DNA of 64,000 nt, taken from NCBI GenBank assembly GCA_963924555.1, contig OZ004584.1, positions 3,161,001 to 3,225,000 on the forward strand, given 5' to 3'. The translations under genes and the position numbers were made by a program. A model generated the notes under the pieces. That model worked only from the letters and a program-made list of their open reading frames with translations, was not told the origin of the DNA and ran no database searches. The stretch comes from Crambe crambe (taxonomy: Eukaryota > Porifera > Demospongiae > Poecilosclerida > Crambeidae). Shown one piece after another: positions 54,690 through 64,000 of the stretch; the stretch's first letter is position 1; every line of letters begins with the position of its first letter.

Positions 54690-56171
54690 TCATACATGTA
54701 CTAATATTCTTCCTAAGAATGTTCCACGCTGTGTAGGGGCAGTGACCAATATATGGAAGGGACTACCAGCAATTTCTTGTCCATTCACAGCAACAGTGAG
54801 CTCATGTTGTCCTCGAACAATGGGTGTGTACTGGATGAGGTATTCGTTCCCTACAACATAAGCAACATTGCATTTAATAGTGGATCCATTTGCTAGTGAT
54901 TTCAAGTGACACACAACAGAGCAAGGATATTTTGTATTCTTTCCATTCGCCAATTTAGTCTTCAGATATAATTTGGTAACTTGGTTGATCTCGGCTGTCT
55001 TAATCCCTTCACCAGTAACGATGCATTTTGCAGGATCTATATGTTGAGTTACTGTAGCTTTAGTTCGGCAGAGCTGTTTCAGATTCTTAGCACAGTTCAC
55101 CATCACCTTAATGTTTACCTCCTCCACTGGTTCCAAGTTCAGCTCCTCCTTTCCATACTCTTCAATCTCCTTATCTATGCGATTCTTTAAATCATCCTGT
55201 ATGCACACAACCTCATCTTCAGATAGATGCTCTAAAGACTGTTCAGTGTATTCTATTACACTCTGCTTGATTGCACGGGAAGTGGATAGGTTTTTCTCTT
55301 GACTGTGCAAATGCTCCAACTTCTCTGATACAATCTGTGCAGCCTCCTTCAAAAGCTCATGCTCACGCATTTTAAGAATCATTTGTAGCTCTTTAAATAA
55401 ACTCTGAATCTCACTAGAAATAGAACTTCCCTCTGCCTTAATTCTAGACTCGGTGATTTGTATCTTCTTTAGTGCACATGTCAAATTCAATTCTGCTTCC
55501 TTAATAGGGTCCAGGTGCTGAATCAGCTTTTTCTTTATACTAGGTGCAGCAACACTGATGAATTCATAATTATGTTTTAAATGATCCTTAATAGTGCAGT
55601 CACGACAAATGAGGGAACTGCAGTCAAAGCAATAGACCTTAACTGGCTCTCTGTGCACTGTGCAAATCTGATGGGGAGATTTCTGGATAACAATTTCATT
55701 AGGTCCTCCTATTCTAAGTTCATCCAGAGTAGCAATCTTGTGCTCAGGGAATAATTTTTTCATCCTTTGATGTGACTTGATACATTTATTGCAGATGAAC
55801 TGGGCACACTGTCGACAAAAAGCTTCAGCCTGATCTCCAACACAAAACTCACACATGGCATCCACCTTCCCATGAGCTCGCTTCAGCTTTGAGTAGATCT
55901 CTTTCATGCGATTGATGAAGAAAGCTGTTGGGAGGGAGTCCACACCACCTTCTCCTCCCAGAGTAATTTCTTTACGACATTCAGGACAATGAAATGGCTT
56001 GTTGATGCCACCAGTCCTAAAAGTCAGCCTGTGAATGCACTGCTTGCAATAGTAGTGGCAACAAGGGAAGACTTTGGGTTCCGAATAATCGTCATGACAA
56101 ATAGAACACGTAATCTCTTTCTCTAGATCCTCCACGCTAGCATTTACACGGGCACTCTTGCATTCAGCCAT
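54690..56171 (-). CDS. TRIM45-like RING/B-box/coiled-coil/filamin protein
   Basis: A single open exon. I choose the methionine of MAECKSARVNASVED at 56171; the frame runs on to another ATG at 56234, but those codons are a TA-repeat translation (IRIYIYIYF). The RING finger is at about residues 20-65 (CSICHDDYSEPKVFPCCHYY, CKQC, CPEC). B-box 1 (CEFCVGDQAEAFCRQCAQFI, CNKC) and B-box 2 (CTVHREPVKVYCFDCSSLIC, RDC, DHLKH) follow. A coiled coil spans about 215-360 and a filamin-type Ig repeat closes the protein (GSPFHILV). There are no NHL repeats, as in TRIM45. RING-TRIM proteins are ubiquitin ligases; targets here are unknown. Length of about 493 residues is close to TRIM45 relatives. Confidence 0.88.
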   Translation of the reverse strand: MAECKSARVNASVEDLEKEITCSICHDDYSEPKVFPCCHYYCKQCIHRLTFRTGGINKPFHCPECRKEITLGGEGGVDSLPTAFFINRMKEIYSKLKRAHGKVDAMCEFCVGDQAEAFCRQCAQFICNKCIKSHQRMKKLFPEHKIATLDELRIGGPNEIVIQKSPHQICTVHREPVKVYCFDCSSLICRDCTIKDHLKHNYEFISVAAPSIKKKLIQHLDPIKEAELNLTCALKKIQITESRIKAEGSSISSEIQSLFKELQMILKMREHELLKEAAQIVSEKLEHLHSQEKNLSTSRAIKQSVIEYTEQSLEHLSEDEVVCIQDDLKNRIDKEIEEYGKEELNLEPVEEVNIKVMVNCAKNLKQLCRTKATVTQHIDPAKCIVTGEGIKTAEINQVTKLYLKTKLANGKNTKYPCSVVCHLKSLANGSTIKCNVAYVVGNEYLIQYTPIVRGQHELTVAVNGQEIAGSPFHILVTAPTQRGTFLGRILVHV

Positions 56172-56234
56172 ATTGCTATCAAGGGCCCCAGGCACAAAAT
56201 ATATATATATATATATTCGAATGCGCGCGCTCAC

Positions 56235-57487
56235 TATTGCGATTTTTTGTATGCTTGTCGACCATTACCTATTCATCTACAGGTGAGCTCTGTGTCCTAG
56301 CAGTAGGTATTGTTTGCTTCTACATCTAGTTCAAGTTTCTTTACTAGTCTTAAGCTTTTACAGCGATTAGCTAGCTGCTACATTACATATCTTACCTGCA
56401 CAATCATTTAATAGGCCATCTTCAAGCAGTATCTAGTCTTTTTAAAAGACTAACTTGTTAATACATGCACACATGCAGGCGCTGATGGTGTGCTTCTTGT
56501 CAACTAAGCCGACAGACACTGTTAACTCAATGATTTGGAATGCACATACCTATTTATAGATGAACTGTTGTCTCAATACCTCCTGTTCTACATCTGCAAC
56601 ACTTTGGTGCCTATGGCTAGTATAATTCTGAAGTGAGAGGATAAAAACAATACTGATGATCTGTATTGCAGTCAGACCAATTTGCTATATATAATTCGGG
56701 AAGGAATATATGAGAGTCTGAGAGGCAATGTTATTATACTCCAGGGATGCCCACTGTATTCTGTTCCCAGAATCTCAAGTCTAAGCCTAGCTACTCACTC
56801 AAGAAGCCTGGGTTGAATCAAAGAGGAGAAAACCAATCAATTTAACATAATTATTATTTCAAACTCTCAGTAGCTAGTATCATTATTGTCACCCTTCCCT
56901 TAATTTTGTGCATATAAGGCTTATCATGGCAATGAAATCGAATTGAACTGATTAACTGTTCTTTATAGGATTGTAGTTGATAATAACTAAGCTGAGTGCT
57001 GCTGTTAAAAACCCACTCTGTCTCAGCAGCAGCTGATGGCATGCAACTGAACGAAGTGTGGAAGTGTTGTACCAGCAACTGATATGGCAGGTGTCCAATG
57101 TTTGGAGATTTGTAGATATAAACTAGATTATGCTATTTTGCATACAGCACACAAAATAATTCAGCTAGTGGCACCATAAGAGAATAAGGCCTATCCTAAA
57201 ATTATGCTGATTGACAATAAGTAGCGGCATAGCGGTATATTATAATTCGTCACATTATTGTGGTAAGAATGGTTGTATATAAACAATACAGGTGCTTAGC
57301 TACTATACAGGTGAAGCAATACCAAATAGAAGTCACACTTATCTAGGTAAACCATCCATAAATTTTCTCTTCAGTCAATATTATATGCACAGCTCGACTG
57401 TAGCTATATTATAAGCAACCTGCAGTAGGTTTGGGACAGGGATAACTTAGAAACTCATTTCCAGTTGAGTATAAGGGATAAATCCTG

Positions 57488-57556
<69 letters not shown>

Positions 57557-57600
57557 CTTATTATTTAGCTTGACAATCAGTGAAACCGTAAGAGAGAGTG
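56235..57600. other. Spacer upstream of the TRIM-like gene
   Basis: A short TA repeat lies just inside the TRIM leader (56203-56216). A Helentron-like end (AGTCTTTTTAAAAGACTAAC) is at 56435-56462, and (ATT)n at 57490-57556. The promoter of the TRIM gene should lie near 56235-56400, but no motif is convincing. Confidence 0.5.
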
Positions 57601-57604
57601 ACTC

Positions 57605-58210
57605 GTGGATGACATCCCATATTATCTTGGATGTTGCTGCTGTGGCTGCAGACCTGGATCTGTGAGTGGATTGAATATCAACAAGGTCAAGGTGATGGTT
57701 GTGTCAAGATTCAAGAATAACAAACCCCTCTATCCACAACTTGTGCTGCAGGGTGAATCACTGGAATACATTGATCTGCTGTTGGGTGTTACCATCACAA
57801 GTGATCTTTCCTGGAGGACACACATTCTTGAGACGATTACCAAGGCCAAATGTCTCCTTGGCAGGTACTCGGGAGGGTGACTGATCCTTCATTAACTTGA
57901 CTATACTGCAGCTCCATGTATCTGGGATCCTCCCCACAAATTGTATATCGAGAAACTGGGGAATGTTCAGTCCTTTGCTGCTGGTATAGTGATGAATGAT
58001 TGGTCATGTGATCCAAGCTTCAGTGGTCAAGTCATAGACTTGGGAGTAGACGTTTCTTCCGCCTCTGATATCCTGCAAGGATGTTCTGTTTCTTGAGCAT
58101 CACTCCACTCCACTCCACTCTTTGGCACCACAAATCATATTTCCAATATGCTGTTGTGGATGCTTGGAACAATGTGTCTAATTCTATTTCTTGGACATGG
58201 TTTTTAAGCA
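57605..58210 (+). mobile_element. LINE reverse transcriptase C-terminal fragment
   Basis: NINKVKVMVVSRFKNNKPLY, LVLQGESLEYIDLLLGVTIT and SDLSWRTHI are the usual sequence after the catalytic region of CR1/jockey-type LINE reverse transcriptases. It continues after a frame change with IWDPPHKLYIEKLGNVQSFA. Truncated at both ends; inactive. Confidence 0.7.
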
Positions 58211-58259
58211 CAGGTTGAGACCACTAGCTAACTGTCAAGCTGTAATGCAAAAACCGTTG

Positions 58260-60440
58260 GAAGATGGAAGTTGATTTTAGGAGGACACTAGCTGGACATG
58301 CTTAGCTAACTATGACCTAAAAAAATGAAGAAAAAAATCGGCCTTTTGTGGAACATTGTGAGTCTGGCACCCATTACCCATTTCCGATTCAAATTCCCCC
58401 ACTTCCACTACTCCATAAGGAAGCCTATAGCGACACTGGACAGCAAAGTACGTATAGGTATGCATTCCCTTGTACTAGGATGGCAAAGAGAAGAAATGTT
58501 CAAGATTGTAGCTAGGCCATATATAACTATATGAATTATAGAAATTAGCTATGAGCTAAAGAAAGTGAATCCAACGCTCATTTTAGGTAACTTCTTGTGC
58601 AGTTGTTCATTTTCAACATTGATATTTGTACTAGCTGTAATGAGAGTGATATATATCCTTGCTGAGTTTCGGACCCCTCTGAGCTGTACAAACTCTGGAA
58701 CACAGAAACATAAAAGTTGCCTGTGGCACTGCATGCCTATAGGGTAAAATTTGAACAGCTAGGACACATGTATAATCTATGGTACAAGATATAATTATAG
58801 CTAATTTAAATAATTTTGCATGTAGCTAACTACAGAGGAACCTCTCTATAGTGACCACCATTGGGGAATGAAGTTTCAGAGAGATTTTTTTTTCCAAAGT
58901 AGCTATTAGCTAGCTAGCTAGCTAGCTATTTGACTAACTTTAGACACGTGGAGACCCAATTTGTTGAGTGAGTATGGCTTAATTGAGATGAGAGCCTGAC
59001 CTGGTAGCATTATTGTTGAATACAAACTTAGCTACCACCAAATCTGACTCAAATCACACTGAGCTCTTATCTCATTAGCAGCATCAATTATTGTGAGGTC
59101 ATAGATGTAAATCTGAATAAAAGTGGACTAGCTACACAAATTTATACTTTTACTGCTGTCTTCTGACTCAGATAGCTTTAACCAAAGCTATAAATGTTAG
59201 CTTGAATCAAGTTTCTCATGTGGTAGCTAGCTACGCCATATACTAACATCATATACTCTTACTGTAAGAGCTGCAGGATCAAATAATTACTATGTATTAA
59301 TAAGGAGGTAGCTATTATGTATTTACCAGGTGTTCTAGAATCTCCAGTGTACAACTCAATAGTGATATACCTATATTTATTGGAACCACTTCATGCTATT
59401 TGTCATGTGCATTCCCTTCAAGTACACTATAATGTGGTTCACCCTATGGCTTTATATAATTATTGGTTATCTAAATTGCATTAATATTTACATGATTAAA
59501 AGTAGCTATAGCACCTAGCACTAGAAATAGCTACAACCTATTATGTACAAAAAAATAAGAACAACAACCCCCCCCCCCCCTAAAAAAAAAAAAAACCGGT
59601 ACAAAAAAGGTGATGCTTACATTTCTTTCATGAATGGAAAAAGAGTATATCACTTGAGAAACCCACTCATGTAGTAAATTATAATATTAGCTATTTTATA
59701 AGTCTATAGCTAGCTATGGATATTCAGAATAATGTCTTTATTTTCAAATTCTTTATCTTCATCAGTTGCTTGCATTCAAATTCTTTTTCCTTTAGCTAAA
59801 GTGATTTGCTTCTTAGCTATTGATGTTTGTAGGCTGATCTACTGCAGTGGAATCCAAAACTTCATAGTGAACACTTCACTATACTGTCAGAATACTCTTA
59901 GCATGCATAGTAATTTTTGGATAGGTATAGACATGAATTGGCATGCTGCCATGACTATATATATAATGTATGCATATAAAATAACTGAAAATGTCACTGA
60001 ATAGCTAGCCAAAGTAGCTTATTTAGTTGATGGCAGATATTTAATTGGGGGGGGATGGGGGGTGGACACCAGGGTTTCAGTTAAGACCATCAGCTATAAT
60101 GTATCCATGCATGCCGAGACTGTCTTAAAATAAGGGGGCAATGGCCCCTGTGCCCCTCCCCCCATTCCTATGCTAGCGGAACTTTTGAAAGTAGCTGCTC
60201 AAACTGGAGGTATTATTGGCAAAAAGATATCAAGTCCCTGCATGGGATGAAAAAGAAATGCATGCATGCTAACAATGCTCTTCCTGAGTGCACATTTAAA
60301 AAAAAAAATTTTTATGAAGAGAAGATTGAGATACACAAAATAGCTGTGAGCTAATATTAATGTGAAACAGAGGAGAGACATAACGTTTGAAGGCAATGAA
60401 AATTAACAAAACTTATCAAATTCCTAAAAATTAAAAAAAA
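58260..60440. other. Long AT-rich spacer
   Basis: Repeated GCTAGCTA motifs, a partial pogo-like end near 58835 (CAGAGGAACCTCTCTATAGTG), and a C run then an A run at 59571-59594. Also a GGGGGG-rich hAT-like fragment around 60046-60170. No gene could be supported; the short frames are unremarkable. Confidence 0.5.
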
Positions 60441-60499
60441 ATTTCACTTCCTTAAAAAACAATAAAAGCAATAGGAGTCGAACCTATACAATTTTGAAC

Positions 60500-61069
60500 C
60501 TAAACCAAACACGTTTACCTTTTCGTCATACCTTAAATAATTTCCCTTACAGAGTTTGAATTTAGTGCCTGGAGTGGCAGCTTGTTCCACAAATGGATTG
60601 AGCTTGGCATAAAAGTTGACTGGAAATGCAACAAACTTTGCTAGTGGCTCACGTAAAAAAGGATGATGCACGGGTTCTCCATGATGTGGTTTTTGGAGTA
60701 AATACATTGGGAGGAAAGTCTAGTCTTTTCTGGAGGATGTTGTGGAGGCATAACATCTCGAGAAATGATCTGTGTGGGAAGGCCAGCAATATCCTCATAG
60801 TTACTGCCCCATTGTTTAGTGCATAATTTCAAGGCAAACTTTTGAATTGACTCTAATTGGTGGATATCTTTAGATAGGTAAAGGTCCCAGACCTGAGCAG
60901 CATATTCAAGATGTGGACGGATTTGGGTTTTGTAAATTTCAAGCAGAGAGTCTGGTTCTGACACAGCATAGAATCTTCCATACAGTACTCCTAACAGCTT
61001 CCTATTTTTAGTACTGATGAAATCTACATGAGGAGACCATGACAGGTCGGATGAATTATATACACCCAA
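60500..61069 (-). mobile_element. LINE 3' fragment
   Basis: The minus strand reads MGVYNSSDLSWSPHVDFIST, KLLGVLYGRFYAVSEPDSLL, then YKTQIRPHLEYAAQVWDLYL and LESIQKFALKLCTKQWG, the C-terminal reverse transcriptase region of a CR1/jockey-type LINE. The final piece (FPVNFYAKLNPFVEQAATPG, about 60540-60640) is in another frame. 5' truncated. Confidence 0.8.
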
Positions 61070-61489
61070 GTATCAGGGGCGTACTGTTAATTACAAAGTA
61101 GGGGAGTAGACTATGGGAGATTTCCTTTTTCTCGTGATGTGCAAATGGGAAATTCATCAACCTGAGATCTTCTACCGCTATCAGGAGCATATTAAAACAT
61201 TTCAACTAGTTCATTTGACATAAAGATAGCTAGTATGAGCTTGATTGCATGGCCATGAATTCTACACAACAGGCCCTTTTGACAGTGACACTGGCTGCAT
61301 GACTTCTTTGAAGTCACTGTTCAAGTACAATAAGATTAAGAGATTGTCCCACTCGCTTTGCAACTTGATTTATCAATAGCAATGTACTGTAAATGAAACT
61401 GCTGTCGTATCGTCTTCTACCTTGGTGGGTAAGGGTCGCCGCTACGCCAGACTAGCTAACGATCTTTCCCTACCTCCTTGAACTTGAAA

Positions 61490-61738
61490 AAATCTCTAAT
61501 ATCAATAATCAATTCAATACTCGATAATCGGGTCAGTCAATCATTAGCTAAAAATCAATAATCGATTCAATACTCGGGTCAGTCAATCATTAGCTAAAAA
61601 TCAATAATCGATTCAATACTCGATAATCGGGTTAGTCAATCATTAGCTAAAAATCAATAATCGATTCAATACTCGATAATCGGGTTAGTCAGTCATTAGC
61701 TAAAAATCAATAATCGATTCAATACTCGATAATCGGCC
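61490..61738. repeat. 53-bp tandem repeat, about five units
   Basis: The unit starts AATCAATAATCGATTCAATA and ends CAATCATTAGCTAAA. One unit lacks eight bases (CGATAATC). Units are direct, abutting and without unique spacers, so this is a minisatellite and not a CRISPR array. Confidence 0.9.
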
Positions 61739-61739
61739 A

Positions 61740-62014
61740 GTCAATAATCCGGACTACAACCGGATTTTTGTCGCGGTTGGTATTCCATATTTCCTTCCCT
61801 CGCGGTTGGTAAAGGGTCGGCTGCGCCAGACTAATCGCTGATATCATCTATCTGTAGCTGTACAGCTAGCTGTGGTCGATCATCCCCGGCCGGCCCCACT
61901 AAGCTTACAAAGGACAATAATTATCCGTAATTATTGTTCGCGCGCGCGTTAGTAAACTCCGCCCACTATTTCCCTGGCCTAGGGCGTGGCCTGCTGCACA
62001 AAAATTAATGCAAA
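61740..62014. promoter_or_regulatory. GC-richer putative promoter of the 62015 gene
   Basis: The composition changes to GC-richer just upstream of the start codon, with CGCGCGCGCG at about 61940, CTCCGCCCAC and GGGCGTGGCC. GC boxes of this kind mark TATA-less promoters. No transcription start can be fixed. Confidence 0.4.
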
Positions 62015-62324
62015 ATGGAGTGTGACTCGATATCTGAAACAGGCGATGTTTTGAGTGATCCCATGTCAGAATCGACTGTAGCCGAACGTTTGGAGGTTCT
62101 CATGGAGAGAGTGACCCAGTTAATGGAGAAGTTATTGGCTGATAAGGACGCTAATGAACGGGAAGGGTTGCACGCTGAGTTACTGGCAGACATGGATGAA
62201 GTTGCAACTCTCATGAACACTTCCGACTCCGAAAATCTGTTGAGTATGGCCAAATTTCTTATGAATCCTTCCTTCTCTAGACTGGAAGTCATTTATTCCT
62301 TCTTACACGAGTGTTTTGTTGCCA
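62015..62324 (+). CDS. First exon of an unrecognised small acidic protein
   Basis: The ATG of MECDSISETGDVLSDP opens a frame of about 103 codons rich in Glu, Leu and Met, with a heptad-like helix (VAERLEVLMERVTQLMEKLL, LHAELLADMDEVATLM). At 62324 the sequence GCCA/GTGAGT offers a good splice donor; reading on gives only 12 more codons before a stop. I think it is exon 1, with the next exon beyond or near the right edge. I do not recognise the family. Confidence 0.5.
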
Positions 62325-62422
62325 GTGAGTTCCTTAGACACTTCAGCTACTTTAACAGCTACTAAAGTGTACTGTGTGGCTCATAATAATACCAGATTAC
62401 CTAATGATAGGTCCTATGAGTA

Positions 62423-63395
62423 GGGTAAAACGGGGTAATTCCGGTCACTCTTTATGACTGCTATGTTCAGTTCCTTGAAACGCAGAGGTTAAGCAAGGAT
62501 AAGCTTCGAAAAAAATTTTTCCAGACAACACCACATTAGTACAGTTTATGCTCTAAAAAGATAGAGTGCAGGTTGAAATAATGCAGAATTAAAAATAATT
62601 TAAAGTGTGCAGCTAATAAATAATTATTGATAAAATCAAATTCATGGGGTAATTCCAGTCGGCTCATCTATTTTGCAGTTAAAGCTGTATGAAAGGTAAA
62701 ATGAAGTTGAATTATAATTATTTGCACCTGTTTAGATGCTAAATGGACCTGGAGACAGTTGTAACTAAGTTCTATCAACCATTTGCAGTGATTTAGATTG
62801 AAAAAGATGATGAATTCAATAATAATGTCTGGATACTATAATGGCATAGTCAATTCCTCTCCTCTTTGCCCAGAACCTTGAGGATTATTTCTCTGGCAGT
62901 TCTAGACAAAGGTTAAAACTTAATACTTGCAAAATGTTTTTTCACACACAATCGGTAAGGGGTCTGGCTCGAGAATAATCTACATACTAGGTCCTGTAAG
63001 CTGTAAACTAGTGGCAATATTTCCTCTTTGTCTGATCTTTAGCTGCAAACTAAGTGTAGTTACTCTCAAGTATAAATGTAGTTAATAGTCTCACAATTAT
63101 GAGCTGCCTGCTTGCCCTATCTCAGTAGCTATATACAAAGTTTTGACGAACAGGGTTACCGTGATCATGTCAAACGTGACAGAATAACAAGTGCTCCTCT
63201 GCCAACAGGAAACAAGGTATATGCTAATCATTCATCATTCTACCTAAATGTAGCCAAGTTAACTAGCTACCTGCAGCAGAAAAAAAAAATTGATTTGGTG
63301 CAAAAACTCTGTAGATACTGATATTTTTTCTCCGCATGACCGGAATTACACCGCGACCGGAATTACACCGCGACCGGAATTACCCCGCTTTACCC
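62423..63395. mobile_element. Mariner-type element with TA target duplication
   Basis: Ends GGGTAAAACGGGGTAATTCC and GGAATTACCCCGCTTTACCC are inverted, between TA at 62421-62422 and 63396-63397. The right end carries three tandem copies of GACCGGAATTAC(A/C)CCGC. Internal frames are short, so non-autonomous. It would lie in intron 1 of the gene starting at 62015. Confidence 0.75.
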
Positions 63396-63397
63396 TA

Positions 63398-64000
63398 AAG
63401 GACAAGGGGACATAGGCATCTAGCCTCACTGTTGTGTCCCTTTAAGCTTTAGTCTCATGCCACTGACCCTTTACCTATAGATAAAGGAGGGAGGAAACAG
63501 AGTGCAGAGTGCCAAATGATACATGTTGCTTTTGTGATAATCAGTGATGCTTGCACGCACACACGCGCTTGACATCTACAATGGCTAGTGGCATCGTAAG
63601 AGGAGTGATTTCTATTTTGTTGGTCCACAAGAAGTGATGCCATGCTATAATTGCCACAAAAGTGAGCCTTTCAGCATCCACATAATACAAATCCTATAGA
63701 GCTGGATCATGTGCACAGGCCCGTTTCTAATCCCTCCTCCCTCTTTTATCTATGTTTTACCACACACTGGTAACATGTATTTTTTTGTGCACGCTATGAC
63801 ATAAAATGATGTCACCCGATGCAGCACTTAGCTTCACAAGCATGAGTACAAGCATGATCAAAAGTGAGCTTTTGTTGGGTTGTTGGACCAATCAACATAT
63901 ACAGCTTCTTCCATACTCAGAGTTGGATCCAGAGAGTAGAATGATGCTCTATTTCTGGTAGTAGTATCCACAAAGATCAAAGGAAATTGTGTCCCTGGGG
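63398..64000. other. Right-edge sequence without recognised gene
   Basis: No exon, RNA gene or repeat could be supported. It may be intron of the gene starting at 62015. Confidence 0.4.

Noticed and set aside
56172-56234. N-terminal extension of the TRIM-like protein
   Set aside because: The extra codons translate a TA microsatellite; the downstream methionine gives a normal TRIM start.
61490-61738. Regular repeats resembling a CRISPR array
   Set aside because: The 53-bp units abut directly with no unique spacers, in an animal nuclear genome; it is a minisatellite.
63112-63321. 69-codon plus-strand frame
   Set aside because: It sits inside the mariner-type element and has no transposase motif or counterpart.

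Overview
This window looks like nuclear DNA of an early-branching animal, most plausibly a sponge. The genes are split by short introns with GT/AG borders. Their products are animal-type death-fold, Kelch, ROCO-type GTPase and TRIM proteins. The non-coding DNA is full of small inverted-repeat elements, and two tracts are decayed copies of animal mitochondrial genes (COX1, ND2, ND4, ND4L). The species cannot be fixed from sequence alone.

Positions 1-44470 hold a tandem array of one gene type, all on the minus strand: three copies of the 5' part are complete, one runs off the left edge, and a fifth is only a 3' remnant. Read 5' to 3', each gene has a large exon of Kelch-like blades, a short death-like exon, and a large exon carrying a Roc-like GTPase (P-loop, DTGGQ, THKD) with a COR-like region. 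Small linker exons, a death-domain exon, a Ser/Thr-rich exon, a single membrane-spanning exon and a very short tail ending in Glu-Leu follow. Copy 1 (1-3382) is cut by the window edge. Copy 2 (7296-13694) is open in its large exons but has a 7-base loss in the membrane exon. Copy 3 (19936-27605) looks whole. Copy 4 (37797-43343) is a pseudogene in its large exons, has a 180-bp inversion inside the Kelch exon, and carries a different death-domain cassette. The copies differ mainly in the GTPase half and agree closely in the C-terminal part of the same exon, which suggests exchange between copies.

Positions 45075-53630 hold three plus-strand single-exon genes that start almost identically. Each has two death domains followed by a coiled coil. 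Two then carry a glycine-rich hydrophobic segment of the glycine-zipper type; the first lacks it. They read like downstream effectors or adaptors of the death-fold receptors next door, but that link is an inference from domains and position.

Positions 54690-56171 hold a minus-strand TRIM45-like gene (RING, two B-boxes, coiled coil, filamin repeat). A short, unrecognised plus-strand gene starts at 62015, and an element with TA target duplications lies in its probable first intron.

The spacers carry many transposable elements: remnants of a Helitron (28135-31380), a Crypton-like tyrosine recombinase (31480-32973), two LINE fragments (57605-58210, 60500-61069), three members of a family with 9-bp target duplications, pogo-like and hAT-like short elements, foldback hairpins, and a possible Penelope-type hammerhead motif near 18800. 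Because the array is duplicated, unoccupied paralogous sites can be read directly for several insertions.
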